In this document: one piece after another, positions 63,121 through 64,000 of the stretch
How the letters are laid out: each line of letters starts with the position of its first letter
How positions within the stretch are numbered: the stretch's first letter is position 1
Assembly (NCBI GenBank): GCA_001898835.1
Contig: MKVM01000001.1
Location: 689,615 to 753,614 of the forward strand
Reading direction: 5' to 3'
From: Micrococcales bacterium 72-143
GTDB lineage: Bacteria > Actinomycetota > Actinomycetes > Actinomycetales > Microbacteriaceae
Length of the DNA: 64,000 bases
Program-made: the position numbers and the translations under genes
The notes under the pieces: generated by a model
What the model saw: the letters and a program-made list of their open reading frames with translations, nothing else
The model's database searches: none
What the model was told of the DNA's origin: nothing

Positions 63121-64000
63121 GGCAACGACGATCAGCGGCAGCGCGATCACGGAGCAGGTGTTGGTGTATCTGCGGATCAGTGAGGACCGCACCGGGGAGG
63201 AAGCCGGCGTCGAGCGACAGCGAGACGACTGCCTCGCTCTGTGCTCCCGGCTGGGCCTGGACGTCGCCGAGGGCGACGTGTTCATGGACAACGACACGTC
63301 CGCCTACCTCGACAAGAAGCGGCCGGACTTCGCGCGGATGCTCGCCCGGATCAAGCTCGGCCCTTCGCGGGTCGTGGTGTGGCACGTCGACCGCCTCTAC
63401 CGTCGACCCCGCGAGCTCGAGGACTTGATCGACCTCGTGGAGACGCATCCGATCCGCATCGAGGCAGTCATGGGCGGCGCGTTCGACCTGAACACTCACG
63501 AGGGTCGGCTGATGGCGCGCCAGCTCGTCGCGATGGCCGCCTACGAGTCCGGACACAAGGCCGACCGCATCCGCCGCGCGAACCGGCAGAAGGCCGAACG
63601 TGGCGACTGGCACGGAGCGGCCAAGTTCGGGTACGGCACCGGCGGCGTCCTCATCCCGGAGCAGGCCGCGGTCATCCGTGAGATGGCGGACAGGTTTCTC
63701 GCCGGCCAGTCGCTGCGCTCGATCACCGCGTGGCTGAACGAGGAGTCCGGGTTCCCCGCCCCGCAGGCAAAGACGGGGAAGACGCTCGGCGTCTGGCACG
63801 CGACCACCGTGAAGTCCATCTTGGTCTCCGCGCGGATCAGCGGACAGCGAGCGTATGAGCCGACGCGAAGGCGTGGTGATGGACCGAACGGGCGAGAGAT
63901 CCTCGGACGGGGGAACTGGCCTGCGATCATCACTCCCGAGGAGACGACCCGCATCAGGGCGATGCTTTCCAACCCTGACCGCCGGGTCGGCGCATCTTCG
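63110..64000 (+). CDS. Large serine recombinase / integrase (3' end outside window)
   Basis: Site-specific DNA recombinase; 297 codons are present without a stop. The resolvase domain shows VYLRISEDRTGEEAGVERQ with catalytic Ser24, later VVVWHVDRLYRRPRELEDL with the active-site Arg residues and GRLMARQLVAMAAYESGHKADR (long E helix). The recombinase domain follows (GAAKFGYG... RSITAWLNEESGFPAP and TVKSILVSARISGQRAY), placing it with phage and ICE integrases of the large serine class. ATG 63110 is used; in-frame GTG 63101 and ATG 63071 are alternatives. It probably cut the tadA P-loop site. Confidence 0.88.
   Translation, partial: MLSRATTISGSAITEQVLVYLRISEDRTGEEAGVERQRDDCLALCSRLGLDVAEGDVFMDNDTSAYLDKKRPDFARMLARIKLGPSRVVVWHVDRLYRRPRELEDLIDLVETHPIRIEAVMGGAFDLNTHEGRLMARQLVAMAAYESGHKADRIRRANRQKAERGDWHGAAKFGYGTGGVLIPEQAAVIREMADRFLAGQSLRSITAWLNEESGFPAPQAKTGKTLGVWHATTVKSILVSARISGQRAYEPTRRRGDGPNGREILGRGNWPAIITPEETTRIRAMLSNPDRRVGASS

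Larger units (their letters stand above)
62814..64000. mobile_element. End of an integrative element with serine integrase, inserted in tadA
   Basis: From the break in tadA onward the DNA carries an att-like palindrome, a resolvase-like small gene and a large serine recombinase, the usual end of a phage or integrative conjugative element. Third-position GC and codon bias are lower than in the Tad genes, supporting foreign origin. The element continues beyond the window, so its type and cargo are unknown. Confidence 0.8.

Overview
The window is about 70% GC DNA from an actinobacterium, most likely a member of the Microbacteriaceae (Micrococcales). The evidence is a fused actinobacterial 2-oxoglutarate decarboxylase (KGD/OdhA type), a GuaB1-type enzyme, a SigR/RsrA redox-sigma pair of the mycothiol type, an IdeR/DtxR iron box, a tmRNA whose tag ends in ALAA, and many genes whose start codon lies only 6-9 nt from a TAGxxT -10 element, as expected for leaderless transcripts. 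The Asp codon GAT is used mostly in the context GGATGC/GGATGT, which gives the whole window a visible hexamer signature. No tRNA, rRNA or CRISPR array was seen.

Layout. 1-5.4 kb: efflux and modification genes (partial MFS, SDR, acyltransferase, PadR-MFS pair with a clear operator). 5.5-8.1 kb: methionine assimilation (metY, metX). 8.2-11.4 kb: a histidine kinase, a kinase-like membrane protein and a NarL-type response regulator. 11.4-16.4 kb: MFS, GT87-like mannosyltransferase and a polar amino-acid ABC transporter. 16.4-23 kb: nnrD, HAD hydrolase, OYE, two CNNM/CorC proteins and guaB1. 23-31.8 kb: kgd, sigR-rsrA, aroA, rsgA, hisN. 32-37.7 kb: a CUT2 sugar ABC operon and a MacB-like ABC pair. 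37.7-42 kb: the methylcitrate operon (GntR-prpD-prpB-prpC) with TGTATACA operators. 42-51 kb: F420-reductase-like protein with divergent MarR, VanY-type carboxypeptidase, S1C protease, then an iron-box-controlled cluster (SIP-like protein, fumarate-reductase-like flavoprotein, alkylsulfatase). 51-56 kb: tmRNA, SIMPL protein, smpB, ftsX, ftsE, prfB. 58.4-62.8 kb: a Tad (Flp) pilus locus. 62.8-64 kb: the end of an integrative element.

The most interesting region is the right end. The Tad secretion ATPase gene is cut within its Walker A P-loop by a foreign element. The element begins with a palindromic att-like site, then a small resolvase-like protein in which the catalytic serine position reads Ala, and then a large serine recombinase whose start overlaps the small gene and which runs off the window.

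Other layers worth a look are a pair of structured intergenic elements (19031-19134 and 27275-27379) with covarying arms around a conserved core, both between convergent genes; several other long palindromes between genes; a SigR promoter buried in aroA together with two candidate SigR starts that resemble the Streptomyces SigR/SigR' arrangement; a prp operator palindrome placed in the loop of a terminator-like hairpin; and a DevR/DosR-like box at about -43 of a leaderless membrane-protein gene. Most enzymes here are ordinary housekeeping genes. The novelty lies mainly in regulation, repeats and the mobile element.
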